This document shows positions 17,965 through 28,344 of a stretch of DNA of 64,000 nucleotides, piece by piece. The DNA is from JAGVSR01 sp963708775. GTDB lineage: Bacteria; Pseudomonadota; Alphaproteobacteria; Rhizobiales; Hyphomicrobiaceae. Below the pieces are notes generated by a model, which was given only the letters and a program-made list of their open reading frames with translations, ran no database searches and was not told the DNA's origin. Position 1 is the first letter of the stretch. The number at the start of each line of letters is the position of its first letter. Location: assembly GCA_963708775.1 (NCBI GenBank), contig CAVPTI010000002.1, forward strand, positions 310,001 to 374,000, read 5' to 3'. The translations under genes and the position numbers were made by a program.

Positions 17965-18204
17965 ATGACCATCGACAGCATTCTTCGGACGATCGGTGCG
18001 CTCGCGTGCATCTATACCTTTGGCCTGCTCGTCACAGTGACGAGCACCGCCGCTCTCAACGCCGTCGCTCACGAACCCAACGCCTACTGCGCCGACGGCT
18101 CCTGCGCGATGGCGGCCTATCATCACGCAACGCCTTCCGCCGCCTATGACGACGGCTACTCCCGCGTCATCCACACCGCGGCTCTCTTCCTCGCCGGCGA
18201 ATAG
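17965..18204 (+). CDS. Small single-span membrane protein, unknown
   Basis: A 79-residue protein not recognised as any family. The start MTIDSILRTIGALACIYTFGL gives one hydrophobic helix (about residues 8-30), followed by a polar tail with two cysteines (NAYCADGSCAMAAYHH). The ATG is preceded by AGCAGG. It could be an anchored periplasmic peptide or an exported one with an uncleaved signal. It stands alone between the rpoE-chrR terminator and kdsA, which converges on it. Confidence 0.55.
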   Translation: MTIDSILRTIGALACIYTFGLLVTVTSTAALNAVAHEPNAYCADGSCAMAAYHHATPSAAYDDGYSRVIHTAALFLAGE

Positions 18205-18300
18205 CGCACCGGCCACGATCGTACGCGGCTCCGGAGGTTCGGCCCGGTGCTGTGATGTCGTCCCCAATACGTCTGTGAAACGGAAGCGCGCGCCGGTCCC

Positions 18301-19164
18301 TCAGGATCGCGCGCGTTTCTGCTTTTTGACGACCGCGTCGATTTCCATAAGCTCACGCAGGAGCCCTTCGAATTCGGCAAGCGGGACCATGTTCGGTCCA
18401 TCTGACGGTGCCCGATCGGGGGCTTCGTGGGTCTCGATGAAGAGACCAGCCACGCCCACAGCGACGGCGGCACGCGCCAGCACCGGCACGAACCGGCGGT
18501 CGCCGCCCGAACTCGTCCCCTGCCCGCCGGGCTGCTGCACGGAATGCGTCGCGTCGAAGATCACCGGCGCACCCGTCTCAGCCATGATGGGTAGCGCGCG
18601 CATATCGGCGACGAGCGTGTTGTAGCCGAACGATGCACCGCGCTCGGTGAGAAGGATGTTCGGATTGCCGCTGCCGACGACCTTCGCGACCGCGTTCTTC
18701 ATGTCCCAGGGGGCGAGGAACTGGCCCTTTTTGATCTTCACAACGCGGCCGGTTTCGGCGGCGGCGATCAGCAGATCGGTCTGGCGGCACAAGAATGCCG
18801 GGATCTGGAGCACGTCCACGACGGGCGCGACGCGGGCGCACTGCCCGGCTTCGTGCACGTCCGTGACGACGGGGAGGCCCAAGCTCTCACGGATTTCAGC
18901 GAAAACGGGCAGTGCCGCATCCAGGCCAATGCCGCGCTTGCCCGAAAGAGATGTGCGGTTGGCCTTGTCGAACGAGGATTTGTAGACAAGCCCGATACCA
19001 AGCCGGCCGGCAATTTCCTTGAGTGCGGACGCCATCTCCAACGCATGCTGGCGGCTTTCCATCTGACAGGGCCCGGCGAGAATCGCGATGGGCGCGTCAT
19101 TGGCAAAGGTCACGGCTCCGGCTTTGACGACCGGAGCGGGACGCAGAGGGTCCGGCTTGTTCAT
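18301..19164 (-). CDS. kdsA: 3-deoxy-8-phosphooctulonate synthase (KDO-8-P synthase)
   Basis: A 287-residue enzyme condensing phosphoenolpyruvate with arabinose-5-phosphate for the KDO of lipopolysaccharide. Diagnostic segments: ILAGPCQMESRQHALEMA, YKSSFDKANRTS, GLPVVTDVHEAGQ, LQIPAFLCRQTDLL, KIKKGQFLAPWDM, LLTERGASFGYN and FDATHSVQQPGG. The Cys in AGPCQ marks the metal-dependent class. In many relatives kdsA is next to eno or pyrG; here it is next to lexA. Cytoplasmic. Confidence 0.97.
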   Translation of the reverse strand: MNKPDPLRPAPVVKAGAVTFANDAPIAILAGPCQMESRQHALEMASALKEIAGRLGIGLVYKSSFDKANRTSLSGKRGIGLDAALPVFAEIRESLGLPVVTDVHEAGQCARVAPVVDVLQIPAFLCRQTDLLIAAAETGRVVKIKKGQFLAPWDMKNAVAKVVGSGNPNILLTERGASFGYNTLVADMRALPIMAETGAPVIFDATHSVQQPGGQGTSSGGDRRFVPVLARAAVAVGVAGLFIETHEAPDRAPSDGPNMVPLAEFEGLLRELMEIDAVVKKQKRARS

Positions 19165-19281
19165 GGTGTGTTATAGCGCGCGAAACACGCGATTTAACAG
19201 CCGGCGACAAAGGTTCTTCGTGGGGATTTATGCTGCGGCCGGCAGGGGGCTTGTGGAACGGGAGGGGAACAGCTAGGGTAC

Positions 19282-19296
19282 GTTCGTGATTTGTCC
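19282..19296 (+). promoter_or_regulatory. Probable SOS (LexA) box upstream of lexA
   Basis: GTTC-N7-GTCC, one mismatch from the alphaproteobacterial operator GTTC-N7-GTTC. It lies about 60 bp upstream of the lexA start, where auto-repression is expected. Confidence 0.5.
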
Positions 19297-19355
19297 ATGC
19301 AAGTGTGCCCGCCGCGCGTACCCCGCGGCCTAACCCGGAGCACCTGAAGGCTGCC

Positions 19356-20066
19356 ATGCTGACCCAGAAACAAAAAGAGCTTTTGCTGTTCATCCATGCC
19401 CGGATGCAGGACGAGGGTGTTCCTCCGTCGTTTGATGAAATGCGCGATGCGCTGGAGCTCAAGTCCAAGTCCGGCATTCACCGCCTGATCACGGCGCTGG
19501 TCGAGCGGGGGTTTATCCGCCGCCTGCCGCACCGAGCACGGGCCATCGAGGTCATCAAACTTCCGGAAAACACAGTGTCGAGCCCTGCCGCCGCGCCTGA
19601 ACCGCTGCGGCGAGGGTTCAGCGTCATCGAGGGCGACAAGCGACCCGCGGAACCGCCGCCACCGTCCTATTTCGCCGAGTCCCGCACCACATCGGTGCCG
19701 CTCATGGGCCGGATTGCTGCGGGCGTGCCCATCAGCGCCATTCAGAACCACTCCAACGACATAGCCTGCCCGCCGGATATGCTCGGTTCAGGCGAGCACT
19801 ACGCGCTCGAAGTGAAGGGCGATTCCATGATCGAAGCCGGCATCCATGACGGCGATACGGTCATCATCCGGCGTTGCCATACGGCGGAGAACGGCGACAT
19901 CGTCGTGGCCCTCGTCGAAAAGGAAGAAGCGACGCTGAAGCGCCTGCGCAAGAAAGGCTCGACGATCGCACTCGAAGCCGCCAACCCCACTTATGAAACG
20001 CGCATCTTCCGTCCCGATCAGGTCGATATTCAGGGGCGGCTCGTCGGTCTCATCCGAAAATACTGA
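19356..20066 (+). CDS. lexA: LexA repressor
   Basis: A 236-residue SOS regulator. Residues 1-70 form the winged-helix DNA-binding domain (MLTQKQKELLLFIHARMQDEG, KSKSGIHRLITAL). The self-cleavage bond is Ala122-Gly123 in GRIAAGVP, with Ser157 (VKGDSMIEAG) and Lys195 (EATLKRL) as the catalytic dyad of the S24 peptidase domain. The Ala/Pro-rich linker is somewhat long, as usual in this class. RecA filaments on damaged DNA trigger cleavage. It converges on comEC with a 6-bp gap. Confidence 0.97.
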   Translation: MLTQKQKELLLFIHARMQDEGVPPSFDEMRDALELKSKSGIHRLITALVERGFIRRLPHRARAIEVIKLPENTVSSPAAAPEPLRRGFSVIEGDKRPAEPPPPSYFAESRTTSVPLMGRIAAGVPISAIQNHSNDIACPPDMLGSGEHYALEVKGDSMIEAGIHDGDTVIIRRCHTAENGDIVVALVEKEEATLKRLRKKGSTIALEAANPTYETRIFRPDQVDIQGRLVGLIRKY

Positions 20067-20072
20067 AGCGGA

Positions 20073-22440
20073 TTACGGCTCCTCGTCTTCAATTTCGGGA
20101 CGCAGGTCTGCGGGACTATCGAATGCATCGGCGACGGCTCGTGGCGCTGCGTAGCGGCTGACGTCGAGGCTGTTTGCTGGAAATGTCCACTCGGGTGTGG
20201 TGCGCGGTGTTGACGGTTCACGCGGACGCCGTTGCGCAGGCGGCATCGACCATGGTCGCAGGCCTCGTGCTTGCGCTACGGTTTCGCTCCTGAAGCTGCC
20301 TTCAGGCGTGCGGTAGAGCGCAACCGTCCCCGAGGCTCTCAGGCTCGCTCGATCCAGGACCTGGGCCGGGCCGCTACAGAGTGGCGGGCGTGCGCCCGTC
20401 ACAACGAGCACGCCGGCCCGTTCGCAATCGTCCGCAGCGCCTCCCGGATGGCGGGAAATGGCGATCACCACATCGCCGGACTGAGAGACGCAGCCCAGCG
20501 CATCGCAACGGAACGCGCGCTCCTTGCGCACGTCCTTGGGATCGCGCGCGTCGCCATCGTGCTCGAGCCAGCGCTTCAGCTCAAACGTCGAGGGCCGTTC
20601 GGCATGCGCCGCGAGCTGCCCATCTTGGCCGCGCACTGCGACCAGAGCGCCTTCACGCCCAATCAGTACGTCGGCCCGCTCGACCGAGGGGGCCAGTGCA
20701 AGGCCCGCAAGGATCAGCGGGATCCCGGCGAGCCGCCAGCGCTTCTGCCACAACACGAGCCAGAGCCCGCCCGTCAGTGCGGACGCGAACGCGATGTCGG
20801 GGACCTGCGCGACGTGGGTCACAGCACCCGGTAGCGCGGCCACGAAGCGCGCCATCCATCCCATTACATCGATGCCGATGCCCATCAGCCAAAGCGGGGC
20901 GGCTTCGAGGCCGAAGGGCAAGGCAACGAGCGTCGCCAGCGCCGCCGGCATGACGAGGAGATTGCACACTGGGACAGCGATCAAATTGGCGAGCGGCGCG
21001 TAATGCTGCATGGCGTGAAAGTGATAAACGGACAACGGCGTCACCGCGAAACCGGCGATCAACGTCGAAAAAAGAATGCCGCCGAGGAACAGACCCGCGC
21101 GCATCACCGGGCCTGGCGTCGTGCCGCTGCGGTCGAAGTGTCCCCGTACGCCTTCATAAGCCGCGACGAGGGCAGCAACGGCGGCAAACGACATCTGAAA
21201 GCCGACATCCAAAAGGCTTTCGGGATAGATGATGAGGATCAGAAGGGCGGCAATGGCGACGTTGCGCATGGCGATGGCGGGGCGGCCAAGCATGATGGCG
21301 AGAAACATCACAACCATCATGATGGCGGACCGCAGTGTTGCCGCGGAGCCGCCGGAAATCGCGAAATACAGGATCGCGCCAACGGCGCCTCCGGCGGCGG
21401 CCCATTTCTTGATCGGTTGGGTGAGCGCCAGCGCGGGGATTGTCGCCAATGCAAAGCGCAGAAGTGCGAAAACCGCACCTGCCATGATCGCCATGTGGAG
21501 GCCGGAAATCGAGAGAATGTGGACGAGGCCACTGTCGCGATAGGCGTCCGTGGTCTCCTGCGAGATACCGCCGCGTTCACCGGTGATGAGGGCTGCGGCC
21601 AATGCACCGCGTTCTCCGGGTAGCGCCGCCTCGATGCGCCGTCCGATCTCCTGGCGCAGATCCTCGACCGCGGCTCGGATGCGAAGCGCCAGATCGGGTT
21701 CGGGCAAGTCTGCGAGCACAACTCTTCTGCGGTGGCTTCAATGCGTAACCGACGGCACCGATGCGCTCATAATAAGCGGCGCGTGCAAAGTCATGACCGC
21801 CGGGAAGTGCTGGCGCCGAGGGCGGCGACAGGGACGCGGTCAGTTGCAGCGTATCACCCGGCTTGATGTCGCCTGCCGGCGACATGACGCGGATGCGCGC
21901 GCGCTGCGGCATGCGATCCGGTTCCACGTCAGCAACCGACACCAGCCTGAGTGTCAGCCGTTCGCCACGCTTGGCGTGCGGTTCGCGCTGTTCGAGGATC
22001 CCGGTGATCTGGACAGCGCGCAGCGGGCGCTCGAGCACCGGGGCGGCCACAGTTTCGGTGCGCACTTTTGCGACGGCAAATCCTGCACCGGCCATGATGA
22101 GCGCCATCGCAAACAGATGCCGGTGACTTTCGGCCGGCGTCAGACGCGCCAGCACGAGGCCGGAGATCAGCGGAAGCACGGCTGCGGGGCGGGAGGGCTC
22201 CACCCCCAGCGCGAAATAACCCCAGATGCCCAATCCGAAGAGGACCGGGAGCCAGTTGACGAAGCGGGGTCTCTCCTGCGCGATTTGACCCGCAAGGCCT
22301 GTCGCGACCGGTGCTGCGAGGTGCGCGCCAAGCCACCGGCGCAGCGGGCCATGCAGGCGCGCGCGGGCGGCGAGATCGCCATCCGCCGCTGGCTTTGTAT
22401 CCTGGGTGGTCCCCAGGGCCTCGTTCCCGCCCCCCGACAT
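20073..22440 (-). CDS. comEC: ComEC/Rec2 family DNA-uptake channel, frameshifted
   Basis: A polytopic membrane protein of about 788 residues after repair of one frameshift. The first part (22440 to about 21720) carries the N-terminal hydrophobic region and the DUF4131-like domain. The second part (about 21720 to 20073) carries the Competence domain with GERGGISQETTDAYRDSGLVHILSISGLHMA and many helices. A single extra base near 21728 (CAGAAGAGTTGTG) joins the two. No HxHxDH metallo-beta-lactamase motif is visible at the C-terminus, as in many alphaproteobacterial ComEC. The order lexA, comEC, gltX is common in Hyphomicrobiales. Confidence 0.87.
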
Positions 22441-22515
22441 CGCCCTTTAACCGCCTGCAATGCGTGTGCTACAGGGGGGCATCATCCCACAGATCCTGAT
22501 CAAACGAAGACGCTC

Positions 22516-24053
22516 ATGAGCACAACGACTGAGAGCGGCAAACCCGTTGTCCGGTTTGCGCCCTCCCCCACCGGTTACCTGCACATCGGCGGCGCCCGCA
22601 CCGCTCTGTTCAATTGGCTTTATGCCAAGGGACGCGGCGGCCGGTTTCTGCTGCGCATCGAAGATACCGACCGGGAGCGCAACAACCCGGCGGCCGTCGC
22701 CGCCATTCTCGACGGCTTGACATGGCTGGAACTCGATTGGGAAGGCGAGCCCGTCTCGCAATTCGATCACGCGCCACGGCATCGCGAGGTGGCGGAGAAC
22801 CTGCTCGCCTCCGGCAACGCCTACCGGTGCTATCTCACGGCCGCCGAACTCGACGAGATGCGCAAGACGGCGCGAAGCCGAGAAGCGGCCGCTCACGATC
22901 CGCTCGCCCTGGCGCGACCGCGATCCGGCGGAGGCGCCGGCCGGCGCGCCGTACACGATCCGGCTGAAAGCGCCACGCGAGGGCGAAACGATCGTCGACG
23001 ATCGCGTGCCAGGGCCGCGTGACCTTCGCCAACAAGGACCTCGACGATCTCATCATCCTGCGCTCGGACGGCAACCCGACCTACAATCTCGCTGTCGTCG
23101 TCGATGACCACGACATGGGCATCACGCACGTGGTTCGCGGCGTCGATCACCTGACGAACGCGGCACGGCAGACGCAGATCTACAACGCCATGGGCTGGCG
23201 CGTTCCCGTGTGGGCGCACGTGCCGCTGATCCATGGCGCCGACGGAGCGAAGCTGTCGAAGCGGCACGGCGCGCAAGGTGTCGAGGACTACCGCTCGATG
23301 GGGTATTTGCCTGTTGCCCTGCGCAATTATCTCGTGCGGCTCGGCTGGAGCCACGGCGACGACGAGATCATGTCGACCGAACAACTCGTCAAATGGTTCG
23401 ACATCGACGATATCAACAAGAGCGCGTCGCGGTTCGACTTCAAGAAGCTCGACGATCTCAATGCACATTATATCCGGCAGTCCGATACGGACGAACTCGT
23501 GCGCCGCGCCCGGCAGATGATGCCTCATCTCGACTTTGTCGCGTTGGCGGCCCTGCCGGTCGATCCGAAGGCGCCGCCCCGTTCCGACATGGCGCTTGCG
23601 CGCGAAGTTGGTGCTGTCTTGCCAGGGGTGAAGACGGGGTTTGATCTGGCCGCAAAGTTCGAGGCCAAGGGATGGGACCGGTTCGCGGCGGCGATCCCGT
23701 CGCTGAAGGAGCGGGCGAAGACGCTGGCAGAACTGATCTCAGGAGCGCTTTATCTTGTCGCAGAGCGGCCGCTGGCTTTGGATGAAAAGGCGGCAAAGCT
23801 GATCGATGCCGAGGCAAAGGCGCTCATCGGTGGGCTTCTGCCTCAGCTCGAAGCGTCGTCCAACTGGACGGCCATCGATCTGGAAACCGCCGTACGCAAT
23901 CATGCGGAGGCCACGGGGGCGAAACTCGGAAAAGTGGCGCAGCCGTTGCGAGCAGCACTTACCGGGCGCACGGTCTCGCCGCCGGTATTCGACGTGATGG
24001 CTGTGCTGGGTCGTGAGGAGGCCCTTGCCCGGCTGCGGGACCACGCAGCCTGA
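22516..24053 (+). CDS. gltX: Glutamate-tRNA ligase, two frameshifts in this sequence
   Basis: About 511 residues if an extra A at about 22876 and an extra C at about 23010 are removed. The first frame gives the class I signature region VVRFAPSPTGYLHIGGARTA (HIGG = HIGH). A short middle frame (EKRPLTIRSPWRDRDPAEAP) is bounded by the two shifts. The last frame carries AKLSKRHGAQG (KMSKS loop) and the anticodon-binding domain. The enzyme charges tRNA-Glu and is essential, so two inactivating shifts in a single copy are more easily read as sequence errors. Some alphaproteobacteria have a second copy; none is seen here. Confidence 0.93.
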
Positions 24054-24210
24054 CCTGAACGGCGACAGAACGCCTGAAATCCGGGCAGGGCTAGGCCTTA
24101 GGCAGCATTGGCCAACGATGTGCAGTCGCGATATGGTGTTGCGCAGTGCAGCATTGCCGCCCTCGAGCCGCGGCCGGGCCTACTTTTGACGGCTGAAGGA
24201 GAGACCACCC

Positions 24211-25523
24211 ATGACCATCCAGGAGCAGCCCCCCATTCCGGGTACCAGCGACGATGTCGCGACGCTGACCTACCAGGGCAGGCCGACCGATTTCCCGCTC
24301 CGCCACGGCACCATCGGGCCGTCGGTCATGGACATCGGCAAGCTGTACAAGGACACGGGGTGCTTTTCCTACGATCCTGGGTTCACCTCGACCGCCAATT
24401 GCGCGTCGAAGATCACGTTCATCGACGGTGATAAGGGCGAGCTGCTCTATCGCGGCTACCCGATCGAGCAGATCGCCGAGAATTCGAACTTCCTCGCCAC
24501 CTGCTATCTACTGCTGAACGGCGAACTGCCGACGAACGAGCAGTTCCGCGAGTTTCGCCGCACCATCACCAACCATACGATGGTGCACGAACAGATGACG
24601 CGCTTCTACACGGGCTTCCGCCGTGACGCGCATCCGATGGCGGTCATGGTCGGCGTGGTGGGCGCGCTGTCGGCGTTCTATCACGACTCCACCGACATCA
24701 ACGAACCCCGAGCACCGGCGCATCGCGACGCAACCGCATGATCGCCAAGATGCCGACGATCGCGGCCATGGCCTACAAGTATTCGATCGGCCATCCCTTC
24801 ATCTATCCGCGCAACGATCTCGACTACACGTCGAACTTCTTGCAGATGTGCTTCGCCGTGCCGTGCGAACCCTACATCGTCAATCCGGTGGTGGCGCGCG
24901 CCCTCGACCGCATCTTCATCCTGCATGCGGATCACGAGCAGAACGCCTCGACTTCAACGGTGCGTCTGGCCGGTTCGTCGGGGGCCAACCCCTTCGCCTG
25001 CATCGCCTCTGGGATCGCATGCCTCTGGGGTCCGGCGCATGGCGGCGCCAACGAAGCCGCGCTCACCATGCTGTCGGAAATCGGCTCGGTCGAACGCATT
25101 CCGGAATACATCGCCAAGGCCAAGGACAAGTCGTCCGGCTTCCGCCTCATGGGCTTCGGCCATCGCGTCTACAAGAATTATGATCCGCGCGCCAAGGTGA
25201 TGCAGAAGACCTGCCACGAGGTGCTCGATGCGCTCGACAAGCGCGACGATCCACTGCTGAAAGTCGCGATGGAGCTGGAGCGGATCGCGCTGCAGGACGA
25301 ATATTTCGTGTCCAAGAAGCTTTATCCGAACATCGATTTCTACTCGGGCATCACGCTGCGGGCGATCGGCTTCCCGGTTGAAATGTTCACGGTTCTCTTT
25401 GCTGTCGCTCGCACGGTCGGCTGGATTGCCCAGTGGCGCGAGATGATCGAAGATCCCGAGCAGCGGATCGGCCGTCCGCGGCAGCTGTATGTCGGACCCG
25501 CACGGCGCGAGTTTCCTCTTTAG
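24211..25523 (+). CDS. gltA: Citrate synthase, two frameshifts in this sequence
   Basis: About 436 residues after removing one C in GAACCCCGAGC (near 24711) and one A in CGACGCAACCGC (near 24732). N-terminal frame: LRHGTIGPSVMDIGKLY, GELLYRGYPIEQIAENSNF. C-terminal frame: MPTIAAMAYKYSIGHPF, the catalytic LHADHEQNASTSTVR and GPAHGGANEAAL, then GFGHRVYKNYDPRAK. It condenses oxaloacetate and acetyl-CoA at the entry of the TCA cycle. RBS GAAGGAGA precedes the ATG. The repeat pair of locus B begins immediately after the stop. Confidence 0.95.
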
Positions 25524-25624
25524 TTGCTCATGGCGACTCCCCTGTCGGGGAGCCGGCCGCCATTCGCGAGTTCTCTGTTGCTCATGGCGACTTCCCTATC
25601 GGGGAGCCGGCCGCCATTCGCGTG
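25524..25624. repeat. Tandem pair of nested-hairpin repeats, locus B
   Basis: Two copies about 54 bp apart, cores at 25530-25563 and 25584-25617. Outer arms ATGGCG and CGCCAT. Inner arms CTCCCC/GGGGAG (copy 1) and CTTCCC/GGGGAG (copy 2, one T-G wobble), then the invariant CCGGCC. Begins right after the gltA stop codon. Confidence 0.85.
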
Positions 25625-25744
25625 GGAGTGCGCGTCACCTGGATGTCACATCGGGCAGCGCATTCGCACGTAGAACGTCCGCTCCTGCTTCTCCCTGAGC
25701 CCCCGGGCCGGATAGATTGCCGCCGTTGTGTGCGGGGAGATGTC

Positions 25745-26404
25745 ATGCGCCGGTTGCGTTTCGTTTTTGCGATTTTACTCGGCTCCACGGGGCACGCCGC
25801 CGCCGATTCCATCTTCGACAATCTCAACGTCATCCGCATGTCGCCGCCGCTCGCGTACTACACGCCCGGCACCGTCGCGCGCGGGTACCTCGACAAGCGC
25901 ACGTTCCAGCGCACGGGCGACCGTCTCTTGAAGGTGAACATGGTGCGCTGCCGCGCCAAGTTCGACGAGGACGGGTTTGCCCAAGTGCTCGACGGCGCCG
26001 CCTTCACCTCGCACGACCAGAAATCATTTGGGCTATCCGCCGGCTGGGCAAATATCCTCAACGCGGCATTCAAGGGCCAGTATGTCACGGGCGTGAACCT
26101 GACGTTCACGGGCACGGTTTACGAGTACGACGAAGCCAAGCTCATCGCGCTGAGGCGCAAGTGTCTTGGATCGGCCAACCCGAAGAGCGATCAGAACCGC
26201 AATCAATTCCAGATCGTGCGGCTGGCGGTCGGGCGGTTCGAATACGCGCTTCAATTCGCGGGCGATGCGAGTGTGAATCTCAAGGCCGACATCGTGAACA
26301 AGTTCGCCGGTGAACTCGGCGTCAACGGCGGCATCGACAAGCGCGGCACCGTGACCATCCCGAACGGTGCAATGGCGTTGCCGCTTTGGCGGCAGGATTG
26401 GTGA
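25745..26404 (+). CDS. Secreted protein of unknown function
   Basis: A 219-residue protein with an N-terminal signal peptide (MRRLRFVFAILLGSTGHAAA, cut near residue 20). The mature part is soluble and basic and contains two cysteines (VRCRAKF, RRKCLG). No family was recognised. The frame is open far upstream, but the signal peptide and a GGGGAG box fix the start at 25745. It stands between the gltA repeats and a convergent small secreted protein, with no functional hint from neighbours. Confidence 0.7.
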   Translation: MRRLRFVFAILLGSTGHAAADSIFDNLNVIRMSPPLAYYTPGTVARGYLDKRTFQRTGDRLLKVNMVRCRAKFDEDGFAQVLDGAAFTSHDQKSFGLSAGWANILNAAFKGQYVTGVNLTFTGTVYEYDEAKLIALRRKCLGSANPKSDQNRNQFQIVRLAVGRFEYALQFAGDASVNLKADIVNKFAGELGVNGGIDKRGTVTIPNGAMALPLWRQDW

Positions 26405-26544
26405 CGACGGCCGTCACCGATTACGGCTCGATGTTTACCGCCCGCTGCGCGCCGTCATCGTCCCTCTGAAACGGACGCGGCCCCGGACGCTAGAGCCATC
26501 CGAGGCCTGCCGTGCTTGGGAGAAGCAGCGGGGGAAAGACGCAA

Positions 26545-26799
26545 TCAGTAGCAGTGCTGCTGAAGTGTCCAGGCGACAACCTTCATGCGGCCGTTGATCA
26601 TCTTGTGCACGGGGATGCGGACGTAGCTGCAGTAGTAGTCGCCCGCGCGGCCTTCGTAGCCGTGCATCGGCTTGTTCGTCACGTAGGTTTGGGAGAAGTA
26701 TTCCTTGCCGCGTCCGCCCGCTTCGGCGGGGGCGGTTGCGAGCGCGCCGGCTGCGAGCGCCAGGATCAGGGTGGCGGGCTTGGTGAGGCACTTCAGCAT
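26545..26799 (-). CDS. Small secreted protein, unknown
   Basis: An 84-residue protein with a clear signal peptide (MLKCLTKPATLILALAAGAL, cleavage after AEA near residue 26). The mature peptide is about 58 residues, aromatic-rich (EYFSQTYV, GDYYCSYVRIP) with two cysteines, one at the penultimate position. The start is preceded by AGGGGA at 6 bp. No family was recognised. It probably acts in the periplasm or outside the cell. Confidence 0.65.
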   Translation of the reverse strand: MLKCLTKPATLILALAAGALATAPAEAGGRGKEYFSQTYVTNKPMHGYEGRAGDYYCSYVRIPVHKMINGRMKVVAWTLQQHCY

Positions 26800-27000
26800 G
26801 GGATGTCCCCTTTTTATGTGAGGCCGTTCCTCGGCCGGTTCAGTCTCGATGGGATGACTGTAGGCCGGGGCGCAGGGCGGCGCTGTCACGGGGGGAACAG
26901 GGTGTGAAGGTGTGTCAGGCCGCCGCTGCACGGGAGCTGCGGATACGCAGGCCGCGCACCGAGTGGTTATCCAAAAGACGATTTTGAACCGTGATTTCGC

Positions 27001-28344
27001 CTACTTCGGAAGCGTGTTCTTGAACACCTTTCCGTCTTTCATGATGACGAGGAAGTTTTTGGCAGGGTCGGCGACGAGTGCGAGATCGTCGAGCGGGTTA
27101 CCGTCGACAAGAATGAGATCGGCCAGTGCGCCCTGCTCCACAACGCCAAGCGATCCAGCATAGGGATTGCGCAACCCGGACATCTTCAACAGTTCGGCAT
27201 TCGTGGACGTCGCCATCACCAACGCTTCGGCGGGCGTGTACCACCGAAGAAGATCTGCAAGGCGGGAGCCCTGTCGTTCCGCTTCTGCCTTAGAAAAAAG
27301 AATGTCGGTGCCGAATGCTGTCTTGAGTTTGTATTTCTTCGCCAACGCATAGACGCGATCGGTCCCTTCGGTCACCTGCTGCTTCTTGGCCACCTGCTCC
27401 GCACCCAATTGCTGCACGGCTGCGTTGCCGCCAGGGAGAAAGGGTTGTGTGCTGAGCCAGATCTCCTTGTCAGCCATCAGTTTTGCGGTGGGTTCGTCCA
27501 TCAGATGGGCGTGCTCGATGCAGCGTACGCCCGCTGCGATCGACCGCTGGATCGCGATCGGGGTATAGGCATGCACACAAACGTACGTGCCCCAATTCTC
27601 AGCGGCTTCGACGGCTGCACGAAGCTCGGGCTCCGTGAACGTCGATACGTCCAGGGGGCTGAACGGGGAAGCCACGCCGCCGCCCGCCGTCAGCTTGATC
27701 TGCGATGCACCCAGCATCAGTTGTTCGCGCACACGCACCCGCACTTCATCGGGGCTGTCGGCAACCATGCTTCCGCCGATCTGCTCCATGCGTGTCAAAC
27801 CCCCGCCGATCGTTCTCGGCAGATCGGAAAGCTGGCGAAAATCGCCATGGCCGCCTGTAATGGTGATCATCGCACCGGAGGGATAGATGCGCGGCCCGAC
27901 CACGATGCCTTCATCAATGGCGCGCTTCAATCCAAACACCGGCCCGCCCATGTCGCGGATCGTGGTGAAGCCGCGCATCAGAGTGGCGGTCGCTTCGTCT
28001 GCCGCCAGAAGATTTGTGTAGCCGAGGTCTCCGGAAATAGCGGCCATGGGGGTCGGCCGCACCAGCATGGCATGCCAGTGCATATCGATCAGGCCGGGCA
28101 TCAGCGTACGGCCACCACCCGCTATCCGAATGGCACCTTCCGCTTCCACTGGGGTCGTCGAGATAACTTTGATTGTCGTGCCTTCAACAAGAACGTTCGC
28201 AGGCGCAGAGAGAGCGGCGCTCTTTCCATCGAATACTCGAACATTTTCGAACAGGACTTTGTCCGCCGCCGAGGCTGTGGTCGACAACATGGTGACAAGG
28301 GCGAACGCCCACAAACCGCAGACTTTTGCCAAGTGAATGGTCAT
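27001..28344 (-). CDS. Exported metal-dependent amidohydrolase
   Basis: A 447-residue amidohydrolase-superfamily enzyme with a signal peptide (residues 1-26, cut after SAA). Metal ligands are in MPGLIDMHWHAM (H-x-H), the lysine that may be carboxylated is in ASQIKLTAGGGV, further histidines in VCVHAY and CIEHAH, and the catalytic Asp in TAFGTDILFS. This matches the prolidase/imidazolonepropionase-like exported branch that hydrolyses peptides or cyclic amides; the substrate is unknown. It is monocistronic, with 268 bp of apparently empty DNA upstream. Confidence 0.85.
   Translation of the reverse strand: MTIHLAKVCGLWAFALVTMLSTTASAADKVLFENVRVFDGKSAALSAPANVLVEGTTIKVISTTPVEAEGAIRIAGGGRTLMPGLIDMHWHAMLVRPTPMAAISGDLGYTNLLAADEATATLMRGFTTIRDMGGPVFGLKRAIDEGIVVGPRIYPSGAMITITGGHGDFRQLSDLPRTIGGGLTRMEQIGGSMVADSPDEVRVRVREQLMLGASQIKLTAGGGVASPFSPLDVSTFTEPELRAAVEAAENWGTYVCVHAYTPIAIQRSIAAGVRCIEHAHLMDEPTAKLMADKEIWLSTQPFLPGGNAAVQQLGAEQVAKKQQVTEGTDRVYALAKKYKLKTAFGTDILFSKAEAERQGSRLADLLRWYTPAEALVMATSTNAELLKMSGLRNPYAGSLGVVEQGALADLILVDGNPLDDLALVADPAKNFLVIMKDGKVFKNTLPK

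Noticed and set aside
22516..24053. Programmed ribosomal frameshifting in gltX, gltA or thrS
   Set aside because: No slippery heptamer or downstream structure at the shift sites, several shifts per gene, and insertion bias across unrelated genes.
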